From NCBI GenBank assembly GCA_946479255.1, contig CAMLFK010000157.1:1-11352 (forward strand): 11,352 nucleotides of DNA, written 5' to 3'. This stretch comes from an uncultured Oxalobacteraceae bacterium. Its GTDB lineage: Bacteria > Pseudomonadota > Gammaproteobacteria > Burkholderiales > Burkholderiaceae. The notes beneath the pieces are model-generated. The model saw nothing but the letters and a program-made list of their open reading frames with translations, ran no database searches and had not been told where the DNA came from. Shown in pieces: positions 1 through 5,893 of the stretch. Numbering within the stretch: position 1 is the stretch's first letter; each line of letters opens with the position of its first letter. Both the position numbers and the translations under genes were made by a program.

Positions 1-151
1 AGAGGCCGGCGTCAATTTCTACCTGACGGCCCTGGCTGGCGGTGTCAGCCGTGCCGACGTGCTGGTGTATTTCAGCGCCAGCCCGGAAAACCAGGCCCAG
101 GTGATCGGCTCGATCCAGAACGGTTTCGAGTATCTGCCTTACGGCGGCTAA
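1..151 (+). CDS. DUF4214-type protein, 3' end only
   Basis: This is the last 49 codons of a gene that begins before the window, read in the frame starting at base 2 and ending with TAA at 149-151. The visible protein contains the pieces GVNFYLTALAGGVSRADVL and FSASPENQ. The pattern of a Gly-x-x-Phe-Tyr helix, then Ser-Arg-Ala-(Asp/Glu)-x-Leu, then Phe-x-x-Ser-x-Glu-Asn is typical of DUF4214. That domain is often repeated at the C-terminus of large secreted or surface proteins in Oxalobacteraceae and is frequently linked to cell-surface glycan or adhesion functions. The rest of the protein cannot be seen, so its overall role is unknown. The family call rests on motif memory from a short fragment. 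Confidence 0.7.
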   Translation, partial: EAGVNFYLTALAGGVSRADVLVYFSASPENQAQVIGSIQNGFEYLPYGG

Positions 152-157
152 GGTTCA

Positions 158-190
158 GCGGCAAGGCTGGCATAATGCCGGCTTTGCCGC
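158..190 (+). terminator. 15-bp hairpin between the DUF4214 gene and slyX
   Basis: The left arm at 158-172 and the right arm at 176-190 pair over 15 positions in RNA, with two G-U wobbles and a TAA loop. The hairpin starts 6 bases after the upstream stop codon and ends just before the slyX Shine-Dalgarno sequence. There is no following T-run, so it is not a classic intrinsic terminator. It could be a U-tract-less terminator, an mRNA 3' end protector or a slyX leader element. Confidence 0.5.
168..176 (+). promoter_or_regulatory. possible extended -10 promoter for slyX
   Basis: TGGCATAAT (168-176) has the TG-n-TATAAT layout of an extended -10 element, with 5 of 6 matches in the hexamer. No good -35 is visible. 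A start near 183 would leave a leader of about 20 bases before the slyX GTG. It lies inside the apex of the hairpin at 158-190. Confidence 0.3.
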
Positions 191-203
191 CAGGAAGAAT
201 GCC

Positions 204-407
204 GTGAGCCACGAAGACCGTTTTATCGATATTGAAATCAAGCTGGCGCATCAGGAAGACCTGGTCGAGTCCCTCAACCAGATGGTGTATCAGCAAAGCC
301 GCCGCATCGACCAGCTCGAAACGCTGCTCAGCCAGATGGCCGAACGCATCCGCACCGGCGGCCAGTCGGGCCAGGGGCCGCTGAACGAAAAGCCGCCGCA
401 CTACTAA
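204..407 (+). CDS. slyX: SlyX family protein
   Basis: This 67-residue protein is almost entirely one charged, heptad-like helix (residues about 5-50), predicted to form a coiled coil. It ends in PPHY, the conserved C-terminal signature of the SlyX family, and its length matches the usual 65-75. SlyX is a small cytoplasmic protein of unknown biochemical role, named from its position near slyD in E. coli. The GTG start is chosen because AGGAAG at 192-197 sits 6 bases upstream; a nearby ATG at 199 is out of frame. The gene stands alone between a DUF4214 gene and a secreted peptidase, so its surroundings say nothing about its role. The family call is strong. Confidence 0.9.
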   Translation: MSHEDRFIDIEIKLAHQEDLVESLNQMVYQQSRRIDQLETLLSQMAERIRTGGQSGQGPLNEKPPHY

Positions 408-472
408 GCGCAGTTGAGTCATCAGCGCGTCAATACCGGCGCACACATGCATATCACGTCGCCCCCCATGGC

Positions 473-492
473 ATAGCACGCTTTGCTATCAT
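473..492 (+). promoter_or_regulatory. possible extended -10 promoter for the M3 peptidase gene
   Basis: TGCTATCAT (484-492) is an extended -10 with 5 of 6 matches to TATAAT, and no convincing -35. A start near 499 would give a leader of about 54 bases before the ATG at 553. ATAGCA (473-478) and TGCTAT (484-489) form a small inverted repeat that overlaps it and could be a binding site. The rest of the 408-552 spacer shows nothing I recognise. Confidence 0.35.
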
Positions 493-552
493 CTTTCGCT
501 CAAGTGCTGCCGGCTACCCGCTGGCAGTTTTATCGAGCCCGTGAAAGATGCC

Positions 553-2676
553 ATGAACCGTCCACACCTGCTTTTGATTGCCACCAGCGTCGCGCTGGCC
601 TTCGTCGCTCCCCCCGCCAGCGCCGCGCTGGACGCGGCCAATCCGTTTGCCAAGCCGAGCAGCCTGCCGCTGCAATATCCGGCCTTCGACCAGATCCGCG
701 ATGAGCATTTCCTGCCCGCCTACGAGGCCGGCCTGCGCGAGCGCCTGCAGGAAGTCGTACGCATTGCCAACAACCCCCAGCCGGCCACCTTCGAGAACAC
801 CATCGTGGCGATGGAAGGTGCCGGACGCCTGCTGGAGCGGGTGGACGCGACCTTCTCCAACCTCAAGGGCGCCAATACCAACGACAAGCTCGACGCGGTC
901 GACCGCGCCATGGCGCCCAAGATGGCGGCCCACAAGGATGCCGTATTCCTCAATCCCAAGCTGTATGCGCGCGTCAAAGCGCTGTACGGCAAGCGCGCCA
1001 GCCTCGGCCTGGACGGCGAGTCGCTGTTCCTGCTGGAACGCTATCACAAGGATTTTATGCGCGCCGGCGCGACCTTGTCCGCCGCCGGCAAGGCCCGCTT
1101 AAAGCGCCTCAATGGCCAGATCGCCACCTTGCAGACCACCTTCGGCCAGAACGTGCTCAAGGAAGCCAATGCCTCGGCGCTGGTGGTCGATACCCGCGCC
1201 GAACTGGACGGCATGAGCGAAGCGGCCATCAACGCCGCCGCCGCCGAAGCGAAGCATCGCGGCCTGGACGGCAAGTTCGTGCTGGCCCTGATGAACACCA
1301 CCGGCCAGCCGCCCTTGTCGGTCCTGAAGAACCGCGCGGTGCGCGAGCGCCTGATGGCGGCATCGCTTGCGCGCGGCAGCCGCGCAAGCGCCTTCGATAA
1401 CCGCGCCGTGGTGGCCAGGCTGGTCAGGCAGCGCGCCGAGCGTGCGGTCCTGCTCGGTTATCCGAACCATGCGGCCTATGCGCTGGAAGACCAGACCGCC
1501 AAGGACACCGGCGCGGTCAACCAGCTGCTGGCCCAGCTGGCGCCGGCCGCGGTGGGCAACGCGCGGCGCGAAGCGGCCGACATCCAAAGCCTGATCGACG
1601 CCGGCCAGGGCGGCTTCAAGGTGGCCGCGCACGACTGGCAATTCTATGCCGACCAGGTGAGCAAGGCCAAATACGATTTCGACGCCAAGGAACTCAAGCC
1701 TTATTTCGAGCTCAACAGCGTGCTGGAAAACGGCGTGTTCTTCGCCGCCACCAAGCTGTACGGCATCACCTTCAAGGAGCGCCGCGACCTGCCCGTGTAC
1801 CACCCGGATGTGCGGGTGTTCGATGTAATCGATACGGACGGCAAGCAGCTGGCCATCCTGCTGACCGATATGTACGCGCGCAGCAACAAGCAGGGCGGCG
1901 CCTGGATGAATCAATACGTGTCGCAGTCGGGCCTTCTGGGCACCAGCGCCGTGATCGGCAATCACCTGAATATTCCGAAACCGCCGGCGGGCGAGCCGAC
2001 CTTGCTGACGGCCGATGAGGTGCGCACGGCATTTCACGAATTCGGCCACGCGCTGCACGGCTTTTTCTCCAACGTGAAGTATCCGCGTTTTTCCGGCACC
2101 ACCGTGCCGCGCGACTTCGTCGAGTATCCCTCGCAAGTGAACGAGATGTGGATGCTTGAGCCGAGCGTGCTGGCCAATTATGCCAAGCACTACAAGACCG
2201 GGGAGCCGCTGCCCCCGGCCTTGCTGGCCAAAATGCAAGCGGCCAAGAAATTCAACCAGGGCCACAGCACCACCGAAAACGTCGCCGCGGCGCTGCTGGA
2301 CCAGCGCTGGCACCAGCTCAGCCCGAGCGCCGTGCCGAGCGATGTGATCGGGTTCGAAGCGGCCGCGCTGCGCGAGGCCGGGCTCGATTTCGCGCCGGTG
2401 CCGCCGCGCTACCGCAGCACGTACTTCTCGCACATTTTCAAGGGCGGCTATGCGGCCGGGTATTACTCCTACCTGTGGAGCGAAAAGCTCGATGCCGATT
2501 CGGTGGAATGGTTCAAGGAAAATGGCGGCCTGCAGCGCAAAAATGGTGATCATTTTCGCAAGACCTTGCTGTCGCGTGGGGGAACGGCCGATGCGATGCA
2601 GCTGTTCCAGGATTTCCGTGGACGCGAGCCGAAGATCGAGCCATTGCTGAAGCGGCGAGGCTTGATGGCTGAGTAA
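553..2676 (+). CDS. dcp: exported M3 family metallopeptidase (peptidyl-dipeptidase Dcp type)
   Basis: This is a zinc peptidase of family M3A. Dcp enzymes remove C-terminal dipeptides from short peptides. From the ATG at 553 it is 707 residues. Residues 1-24 form a signal peptide with a hydrophobic core and a likely ASA|ALDAA cut, so the mature enzyme should act in the periplasm. The zinc site HEFGH is at about 495-499 and the third ligand, Glu in DFVEYPSQ, is near 524. HEFGHALHG, PPRYRSTYFSHIF and GGYAAGYYSYLW match Dcp better than oligopeptidase A (PrlC), whose motif I recall as HEFGHGLHH. The C-terminus (REPKIEPLLKRRGL) is complete. An in-frame GTG at 541 would add four residues; neither start has a strong Shine-Dalgarno, and I prefer ATG. 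It is a single-gene unit with its own candidate promoter. The choice of Dcp over a generic M3 name is an inference from motifs. Confidence 0.9.
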   Translation: MNRPHLLLIATSVALAFVAPPASAALDAANPFAKPSSLPLQYPAFDQIRDEHFLPAYEAGLRERLQEVVRIANNPQPATFENTIVAMEGAGRLLERVDATFSNLKGANTNDKLDAVDRAMAPKMAAHKDAVFLNPKLYARVKALYGKRASLGLDGESLFLLERYHKDFMRAGATLSAAGKARLKRLNGQIATLQTTFGQNVLKEANASALVVDTRAELDGMSEAAINAAAAEAKHRGLDGKFVLALMNTTGQPPLSVLKNRAVRERLMAASLARGSRASAFDNRAVVARLVRQRAERAVLLGYPNHAAYALEDQTAKDTGAVNQLLAQLAPAAVGNARREAADIQSLIDAGQGGFKVAAHDWQFYADQVSKAKYDFDAKELKPYFELNSVLENGVFFAATKLYGITFKERRDLPVYHPDVRVFDVIDTDGKQLAILLTDMYARSNKQGGAWMNQYVSQSGLLGTSAVIGNHLNIPKPPAGEPTLLTADEVRTAFHEFGHALHGFFSNVKYPRFSGTTVPRDFVEYPSQVNEMWMLEPSVLANYAKHYKTGEPLPPALLAKMQAAKKFNQGHSTTENVAAALLDQRWHQLSPSAVPSDVIGFEAAALREAGLDFAPVPPRYRSTYFSHIFKGGYAAGYYSYLWSEKLDADSVEWFKENGGLQRKNGDHFRKTLLSRGGTADAMQLFQDFRGREPKIEPLLKRRGLMAE

Positions 2677-2689
2677 TCAAGGCTGTGAA

Positions 2690-2716
2690 GGCATCTCTCG
2701 CTGCGCGGGAGATGCC
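2690..2716 (+). terminator. hairpin after the M3 peptidase gene
   Basis: GGCATCTC (2690-2697) pairs perfectly with GAGATGCC (2709-2716), 13 bases after the peptidase stop codon. It lacks a T-run, so it may protect the mRNA end or act together with the stronger terminator 20 bases further on. Confidence 0.45.
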
Positions 2717-2736
2717 GGCTTGAGTCGCCAATCGGC

Positions 2737-2770
2737 AAAAAAAATCCCGCTTTCGCGGGATTTTCTTTTA
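2737..2770. terminator. two-way intrinsic terminator shared by the M3 peptidase gene and tRNA-Pro
   Basis: TCCCGC (2745-2750) and GCGGGA (2755-2760) form a stem around a TTTC loop, extended by A-T pairs on both sides. On the minus strand it is followed by eight T (the A-run at 2737-2744), ideal for ending the tRNA transcript. On the plus strand TTTTCTTTTA follows, suitable for the peptidase gene. It lies 12 bases from the 3' end of the tRNA. Confidence 0.9.
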
Positions 2771-2781
2771 CTGCTGAATTT

Positions 2782-2858
2782 TGGTCGGAGTACAAGGATT
2801 CGAACCTTGGACCCCCTGGTCCCAAACCAGGTGCGCTACCGGACTGCGCCACACTCCG
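2782..2858 (-). tRNA. tRNA-Pro (anticodon TGG)
   Basis: Read on the minus strand this is a 77-base tRNA with CCA encoded. The acceptor stem CGGAGTG pairs with TACTCCG (one G-T pair), followed by discriminator A and CCA (2782-2784). The anticodon stem CCTGG/CCAGG encloses the loop TTTGGGA, giving anticodon TGG (2822-2824), which reads proline CCA and, with the usual wobble modification, other CCN codons. The T arm contains CAAGG-TTCGAAT-CCTTG. The gene has a near-consensus promoter upstream and a strong terminator downstream, so it is expressed as a single-gene unit. Confidence 0.97.
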
Positions 2859-2867
2859 AGGACAAGA

Positions 2868-2896
2868 ATCATAGCCGCTGGCGGCCTGTTGGTCAA
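2868..2896 (-). promoter_or_regulatory. sigma-70 promoter of tRNA-Pro
   Basis: On the minus strand TTGACC (2891-2896) and TATGAT (2868-2873) are separated by exactly 17 bases, each hexamer matching consensus at 5 of 6 positions. Transcription would begin near 2861, only a few bases before the mature tRNA 5' end at 2858. This is the best promoter in the window. Confidence 0.85.
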
Positions 2897-2923
2897 GGCG
2901 AAAACGGTTTTTATTTTCTGCAC

Positions 2924-2940
2924 GCCCGCCGAAAGCGGGC
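2924..2940. repeat. small perfect hairpin in the spacer upstream of tRNA-Pro
   Basis: GCCCGC (2924-2929) and GCGGGC (2935-2940) flank a CGAAA loop. On the plus strand no T-run follows. It lies in the gene-free spacer 2859-3115, and I cannot assign it a role. Confidence 0.4.
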
Positions 2941-3048
2941 CGCGGCCGAAACTTTTGCACGCTATGCATGGCCCCCCGATATGACCTGCCAGCGCCGCCG
3001 GCTTCGCGCGGTCCGCCCGGGTTTGACCACGCCTGCGCCAAAAGTGCA

Positions 3049-3092
3049 CCCCGGTTTCTTAAACCGGGACAGACCCGGGACAGACCCGGTTT
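3049..3092. repeat. alternating inverted repeat with tandem 11-bp units, downstream of rsmI
   Basis: CCCGGTTT occurs at 3050-3057 and again at 3085-3092, with its complement AAACCGGG between them at 3061-3068. The central arm can therefore pair with either neighbour. Between the second pair of arms the 11-bp unit CGGGACAGACC is repeated exactly in tandem (3065-3075, 3076-3086), each copy containing a GGG-ACAGA-CCC mini-hairpin. The element begins about 24 bases past the rsmI stop codon and could end or stabilise that transcript. Its look suggests a dispersed intergenic repeat. The remainder of 2941-3048 shows no gene I can support. Confidence 0.6.
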
Positions 3093-3115
3093 TAGGTGAA
3101 AGCTTTCCTGGCGGC

Positions 3116-4036
3116 TCAGGCCTGCGCTTCCTTGATCCGCAAGGCGCGCTCGTATAGCGCATTCTTTTTGCGCCCGGTGATCTGCGCGGCCAGGTGCGCT
3201 GCCTGCTTGACCGAGCATTCAGCCAGCAGAATCTGCAGGATGCGCTCGGCCTCGCCTTCCTGCGCATCGCCGTCGGCCGTCGCGCCTTCCAGCAACACCA
3301 CGAATTCGCCGCGCTCGCGGTTGCTGTCGGCCTTGACCCAGGCCAGCGCCTCGCCCAGCGGACAGCGGTGGATTTCTTCAAACAGTTTGGTCAGTTCGCG
3401 CGCGAACACCACCTGGCGCTGCGGCTCGAACGCCGTTGCCAGCGCCTCCACGCAATCGCTGATGCGGTGCGGCGCTTCGTAAAACACCAAGGTGGCAGTC
3501 ACCCCGGCCAGGCTGTGCAGCACGGTGTCGCGCTGCTTGCTCTTGGCCGGCAAAAATCCGACGAAGTAAAACTGGTCGTTGACCAGCCCGCTGGCCGACA
3601 GCGCCGTCACCGCCGCCGAGGCGCCCGGCAGGGGCACCACGCGCAGGCCGGCCGCGCGCACCGCGTCGACAATGCGCGCGCCCGGATCGGACACGCCCGG
3701 GGTGCCGGCGTCCGACACCAGCGCAATCCGTTCGCCGGCCGCAAGACGGGCGATCAGCTTGTCGGCCACTTCGCGCTCGTTGTGCTGGTGCGCCGCGATC
3801 ATCGGCCGCGAAATGCCGAAGCGTCCCAGCAGGGCGCCGGTGTTGCGGGTGTCCTCGCAGGCCACCGCGTCGACCATGCCCAGCACATGCAAGGCGCGCA
3901 GGGTGATGTCGGTGGCGTTGCCGATCGGCGTGGCCACGATATACAGCGTCGACTGCGGATACGATTGATGCGCCGCTTCGCCCAGGATGGGCAGCGTGGC
4001 AATCTGGCTGGAGGTCGAGGCGGCTGGATCGGTCAT
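3116..4036 (-). CDS. rsmI: 16S rRNA 2'-O-ribose C1402 methyltransferase RsmI
   Basis: RsmI uses S-adenosylmethionine to methylate the 2'-OH of C1402 in 16S rRNA at the ribosomal decoding centre. The 306-residue protein has the tetrapyrrole-methylase fold signature: LYIVATPIGN (31-40), ACEDTRNTG (59-67), LVSDAGTPGVSDPG (106-119) and VPLPGASAAVTALSASG (134-150). GFLPAKSK near 160-167 and ARELTKLFEEIH follow, all close to E. coli RsmI. Residues 1-30 are a variable extension before the core. ATG at 4036 is chosen since it gives the usual family length; a longer frame reaching 4120 would run through the yraN start. No clear Shine-Dalgarno is visible. The gene is divergent from yraN, with 10 bp between the start codons, so its promoter must lie within yraN. 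Confidence 0.95.
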   Translation of the reverse strand: MTDPAASTSSQIATLPILGEAAHQSYPQSTLYIVATPIGNATDITLRALHVLGMVDAVACEDTRNTGALLGRFGISRPMIAAHQHNEREVADKLIARLAAGERIALVSDAGTPGVSDPGARIVDAVRAAGLRVVPLPGASAAVTALSASGLVNDQFYFVGFLPAKSKQRDTVLHSLAGVTATLVFYEAPHRISDCVEALATAFEPQRQVVFARELTKLFEEIHRCPLGEALAWVKADSNRERGEFVVLLEGATADGDAQEGEAERILQILLAECSVKQAAHLAAQITGRKKNALYERALRIKEAQA

Positions 4037-4041
4037 GGAGG
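4037..4041 (+). promoter_or_regulatory. Shine-Dalgarno that fixes the yraN start
   Basis: GGAGG at 4037-4041 sits 5 bases before the ATG at 4047. It begins immediately after the rsmI start codon on the other strand. It favours 4047 over the in-frame ATGs at 4035, 4071 and 4107. Confidence 0.75.
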
Positions 4042-4046
4042 CGGCA

Positions 4047-4460
4047 ATGCAAATAGGGTGGTTCAATAGGATGCGGCAGGTGCTGGCGGGCCGATTGTGC
4101 GCGCCAATGCCGCCGAACACAAGTGCGGGGACGCTATGGGAGCGGCGCGCCCTGGACTATCTGCGCCAGCAAGGGCTGCGCCTGGTGCAGGCGAACTTTC
4201 GCTGCCGCGGCGGCGAGATCGACCTGGTCATGCGCGACGGCGCGATGCTGGTGTTCGTCGAAGTGCGCCAGCGCAGCGGTGCCGATTACGGCGGCGCGCT
4301 GGCCAGCATCGGCCCAGCCAAGCAGCGCCGCCTGCTGCGCGCCGCCAAAAGCTACCTGCTGCGCTACCGGGCGGTCCCGCCCTGCCGCTTCGATGTAGTG
4401 GCAGTGCAAGGCACGACCATCGAATGGCTATGCAATGCAATCGAAGATTCCGGATGTTAA
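4047..4460 (+). CDS. yraN: YraN family protein (UPF0102), endonuclease-like fold
   Basis: This 137-residue protein carries the UPF0102 core: WERRALDYLRQQGL (31-44), NFRCRGGEIDLVMRDG (50-65), LVFVEVRQR (68-76) and the RFDVVAV block (114-120). The family resembles Holliday-junction resolvases and other PD-(D/E)xK nucleases. The likely active-site residues are Asp59, Glu72 and Arg74, the last being the usual Lys position. No biochemical function is firmly established for the family. The first 25 residues are extra compared with the core. The start is set by GGAGG at 4037-4041. The gene is divergent from rsmI and is followed, after a large palindrome, by diaA and dolP in the order seen in E. coli yraN-yraO-yraP. 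Confidence 0.92.
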   Translation: MQIGWFNRMRQVLAGRLCAPMPPNTSAGTLWERRALDYLRQQGLRLVQANFRCRGGEIDLVMRDGAMLVFVEVRQRSGADYGGALASIGPAKQRRLLRAAKSYLLRYRAVPPCRFDVVAVQGTTIEWLCNAIEDSGC

Positions 4461-4478
4461 GCAGTCCACCAGCGTCAA

Positions 4479-4614
4479 GGGACCTCGATCAACCGTAGCG
4501 AGCAGGCCCGCTATTGCATCGAGTAGCGGAGCCGTACGTCGGTACGGCCGGGCAACGCGGAGGCGAGCAACGCAGATGCAATAGCGGGTCGCGCAGTAGG
4601 TTGATCGAGGTTCC
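4479..4614. repeat. 136-bp imperfect palindrome between yraN and diaA
   Basis: Three nested arm pairs are visible. The outer pair is 4479-4494 with 4599-4614 (16 bp, one mismatch that is a G-U pair in RNA). The middle pair is 4507-4520 with 4575-4588 (14 bp, perfect). The tip is GCCGTAC (4531-4537) with GTACGGC (4542-4548) around a GTCG loop. Internal loops of 10-12 bases and an asymmetric 26-base right segment separate the stems. No protein fits inside. It fills nearly the whole yraN-diaA gap. Its form recalls dispersed palindromic elements of the ERIC/MITE kind or a structured RNA, but I recognise no named family. Confidence 0.8.
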
Positions 4615-4631
4615 ACCACATGAACTATAAT
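4601..4631 (+). promoter_or_regulatory. probable promoter of the diaA-dolP-tlpA unit
   Basis: A perfect TATAAT lies at 4626-4631. A possible -35, TTGATC at 4601-4606, is 19 bases upstream and belongs to the right outer arm of the palindrome. Transcription would begin near 4638, only about two bases before the diaA ATG at 4640, so the message could be leaderless. No proper Shine-Dalgarno precedes that ATG. Confidence 0.6.
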
Positions 4632-4639
4632 CGCGAGCT

Positions 4640-5236
4640 ATGAATACTCAACGCATCCTCGCCCATTTCCACGAAAGCGCCGAACTGAAGATTCAGTCCG
4701 CCGCCGCCCTGGCCCAGCCGATCTCGCAAGCCATTGACCTGATGTTCAGTGCGCTCTCGAACGGCAACAAGATCCTTGCCTGCGGCAATGGCGGCTCGGC
4801 CGCCGATTGCCAGCACTTCGCGGCCGAGCTGGTCGGGCGCTTCGAGCGCGAGCGCTTTCCGCTGCCGGCCATGGCGCTGACCACCGACAGCTCGATCATG
4901 ACGGCGGTGGGCAACGACTACAGCTACCGCGAAATTTTTTCGAAGCAGGTGCAAGCCTTCGGCAAGGATGGCGACATCCTGCTGGCCATTTCCACCTCCG
5001 GCAACTCGGCCAACGTGCTGGCCGCGGTGGAAGCGGCGCTGGAACGCGACATGCGCGTAGTGGCGCTGACCGGCAAGGATGGCGGCGCCCTCGGCAAACT
5101 GCTCACCGACGCCGACGTGCATATCAATGTGCAGCACACCCGTACCGCCCGCATCCAGGAAGTCCACCTGGTGACCATCCATTGTATTTGCGACGGCATC
5201 GACGTCGCCCTGTTTGGAGGAGATGTGAATGAGTAA
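4640..5236 (+). CDS. diaA: SIS-domain protein: DiaA-like / phosphoheptose isomerase-like
   Basis: This 198-residue SIS-domain protein has the [15 protein letters not shown] phosphosugar-binding stretch (49-63), the AISTSGNS loop (117-123) and [11 protein letters not shown] (171-181). Two family members fit. DiaA binds DnaA and promotes replication initiation. GmhA (phosphoheptose isomerase) converts sedoheptulose 7-phosphate to the heptose precursor of lipopolysaccharide. Gene order (yraN, this gene, dolP) matches diaA. The residues aligned with the GmhA catalytic Glu (here Glu63) and His (here His181), and a Gln at 173, are all present, whereas E. coli DiaA, as I recall it, lacks the Glu. 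It could therefore be a working isomerase, a DnaA partner or both. It overlaps the dolP start by 8 bases, indicating translational coupling. Confidence 0.88.
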   Translation: MNTQRILAHFHESAELKIQSAAALAQPISQAIDLMFSALSNGNKILACGNGGSAADCQHFAAELVGRFERERFPLPAMALTTDSSIMTAVGNDYSYREIFSKQVQAFGKDGDILLAISTSGNSANVLAAVEAALERDMRVVALTGKDGGALGKLLTDADVHINVQHTRTARIQEVHLVTIHCICDGIDVALFGGDVNE

Positions 5237-5879
5237 GTTCGGCAAGCCCCTGCTGCGCCCTGTGGCGCGCGCCGTGCTGTGCGTGTCCCTGCTGGCCAGC
5301 CTGCAAGGCTGTATCGGCGTGATGGTGGGCGGCGCGGTCGCGGGCGCGGTGGCTACGGCCGACCGGCGCACCCTGGGTGCCCAGGCCGACGATAAGGCGA
5401 TTGGCCTCAAGGCCGACCTGCGCGTGCCCAAGATCACCGGCGACATCGGCCACGTGAACGCCAACAGCTACAACCGCAAGGTGCTGCTGACCGGCGAAGT
5501 CAAGGACGAGGCCATGAAAGAAGCGGTCGAGCGCGAAGTACGCGCCATCGACGGCGTGATTTCGGTGATCAACGAGCTGGAAATCGCCGGCCCGGCCACT
5601 TACACGGCACGCTCGGGCGACGCCCTCATCACCGCCAAGGTCAAGGCCAGCCTGATCGACATGAAAACCATCTCGGCCACCTCCTTTAAAGTGGTGACCG
5701 AGCGCGGCGTGGTGTACCTGATGGGCCGCGTGACCCAGCGCGAAGCGCAGGTGGCCGCCGACGTGGCGCGCGGCATATCGGGCGTGCAGAAGGTCGTCAA
5801 GATCTTCGAGTACATCACCGACGAGGAACTCAGGCAGCTGGCTCCCGCGGCCGGCTCCAGCTCCTCGATCGCGCTGTAA
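5229..5879 (+). CDS. dolP: outer-membrane lipoprotein DolP, two BON domains
   Basis: DolP (formerly YraP) is an outer-membrane lipoprotein that binds anionic phospholipids, gathers at division sites in E. coli and supports envelope integrity. The 216-residue product has a lipoprotein signal ending at Cys28 (SLQGC), the family piece [11 protein letters not shown] (46-55) matching E. coli DPRTVGTQVDD, and two BON domains at about 56-120 and 128-195. The second ends in [12 protein letters not shown]. The start is fixed by GGAGGAG (5216-5222), 6 bases upstream, inside the end of diaA. The next gene follows after 14 bases, so these genes form one transcription unit. The call is firm because sequence and gene order agree. 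Confidence 0.92.
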   Translation: MSKFGKPLLRPVARAVLCVSLLASLQGCIGVMVGGAVAGAVATADRRTLGAQADDKAIGLKADLRVPKITGDIGHVNANSYNRKVLLTGEVKDEAMKEAVEREVRAIDGVISVINELEIAGPATYTARSGDALITAKVKASLIDMKTISATSFKVVTERGVVYLMGRVTQREAQVAADVARGISGVQKVVKIFEYITDEELRQLAPAAGSSSSIAL

Positions 5880-5893
5880 GTACGGACCTGGCC

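Noticed and set aside
1099..2553. 484-codon open frame on the minus strand
   Set aside because: It is antisense to the M3 peptidase gene, whose motifs and length are complete. The long frame is a by-product of high GC, and its protein resembles no family.
3065..3086. Tandem units as a CRISPR array
   Set aside because: There are only two adjoining 11-bp units with no spacers and no cas genes nearby.
2550..3218. 222-codon minus-strand frame across the tRNA region
   Set aside because: It runs through the tRNA-Pro gene, its promoter and the terminator, so it cannot be a real protein gene.
3194..4069. 291-codon open frame on the plus strand opposite rsmI
   Set aside because: RsmI is unmistakable on the minus strand, and this translation is a low-complexity shadow rich in Gln, His and Arg.
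4465..4618. TCCACCA direct repeat as a target-site duplication of the palindrome
   Set aside because: The left copy (4465-4471) is 8 bases outside the palindrome and the right copy (4612-4618) overlaps its end, so the two do not flank it cleanly.
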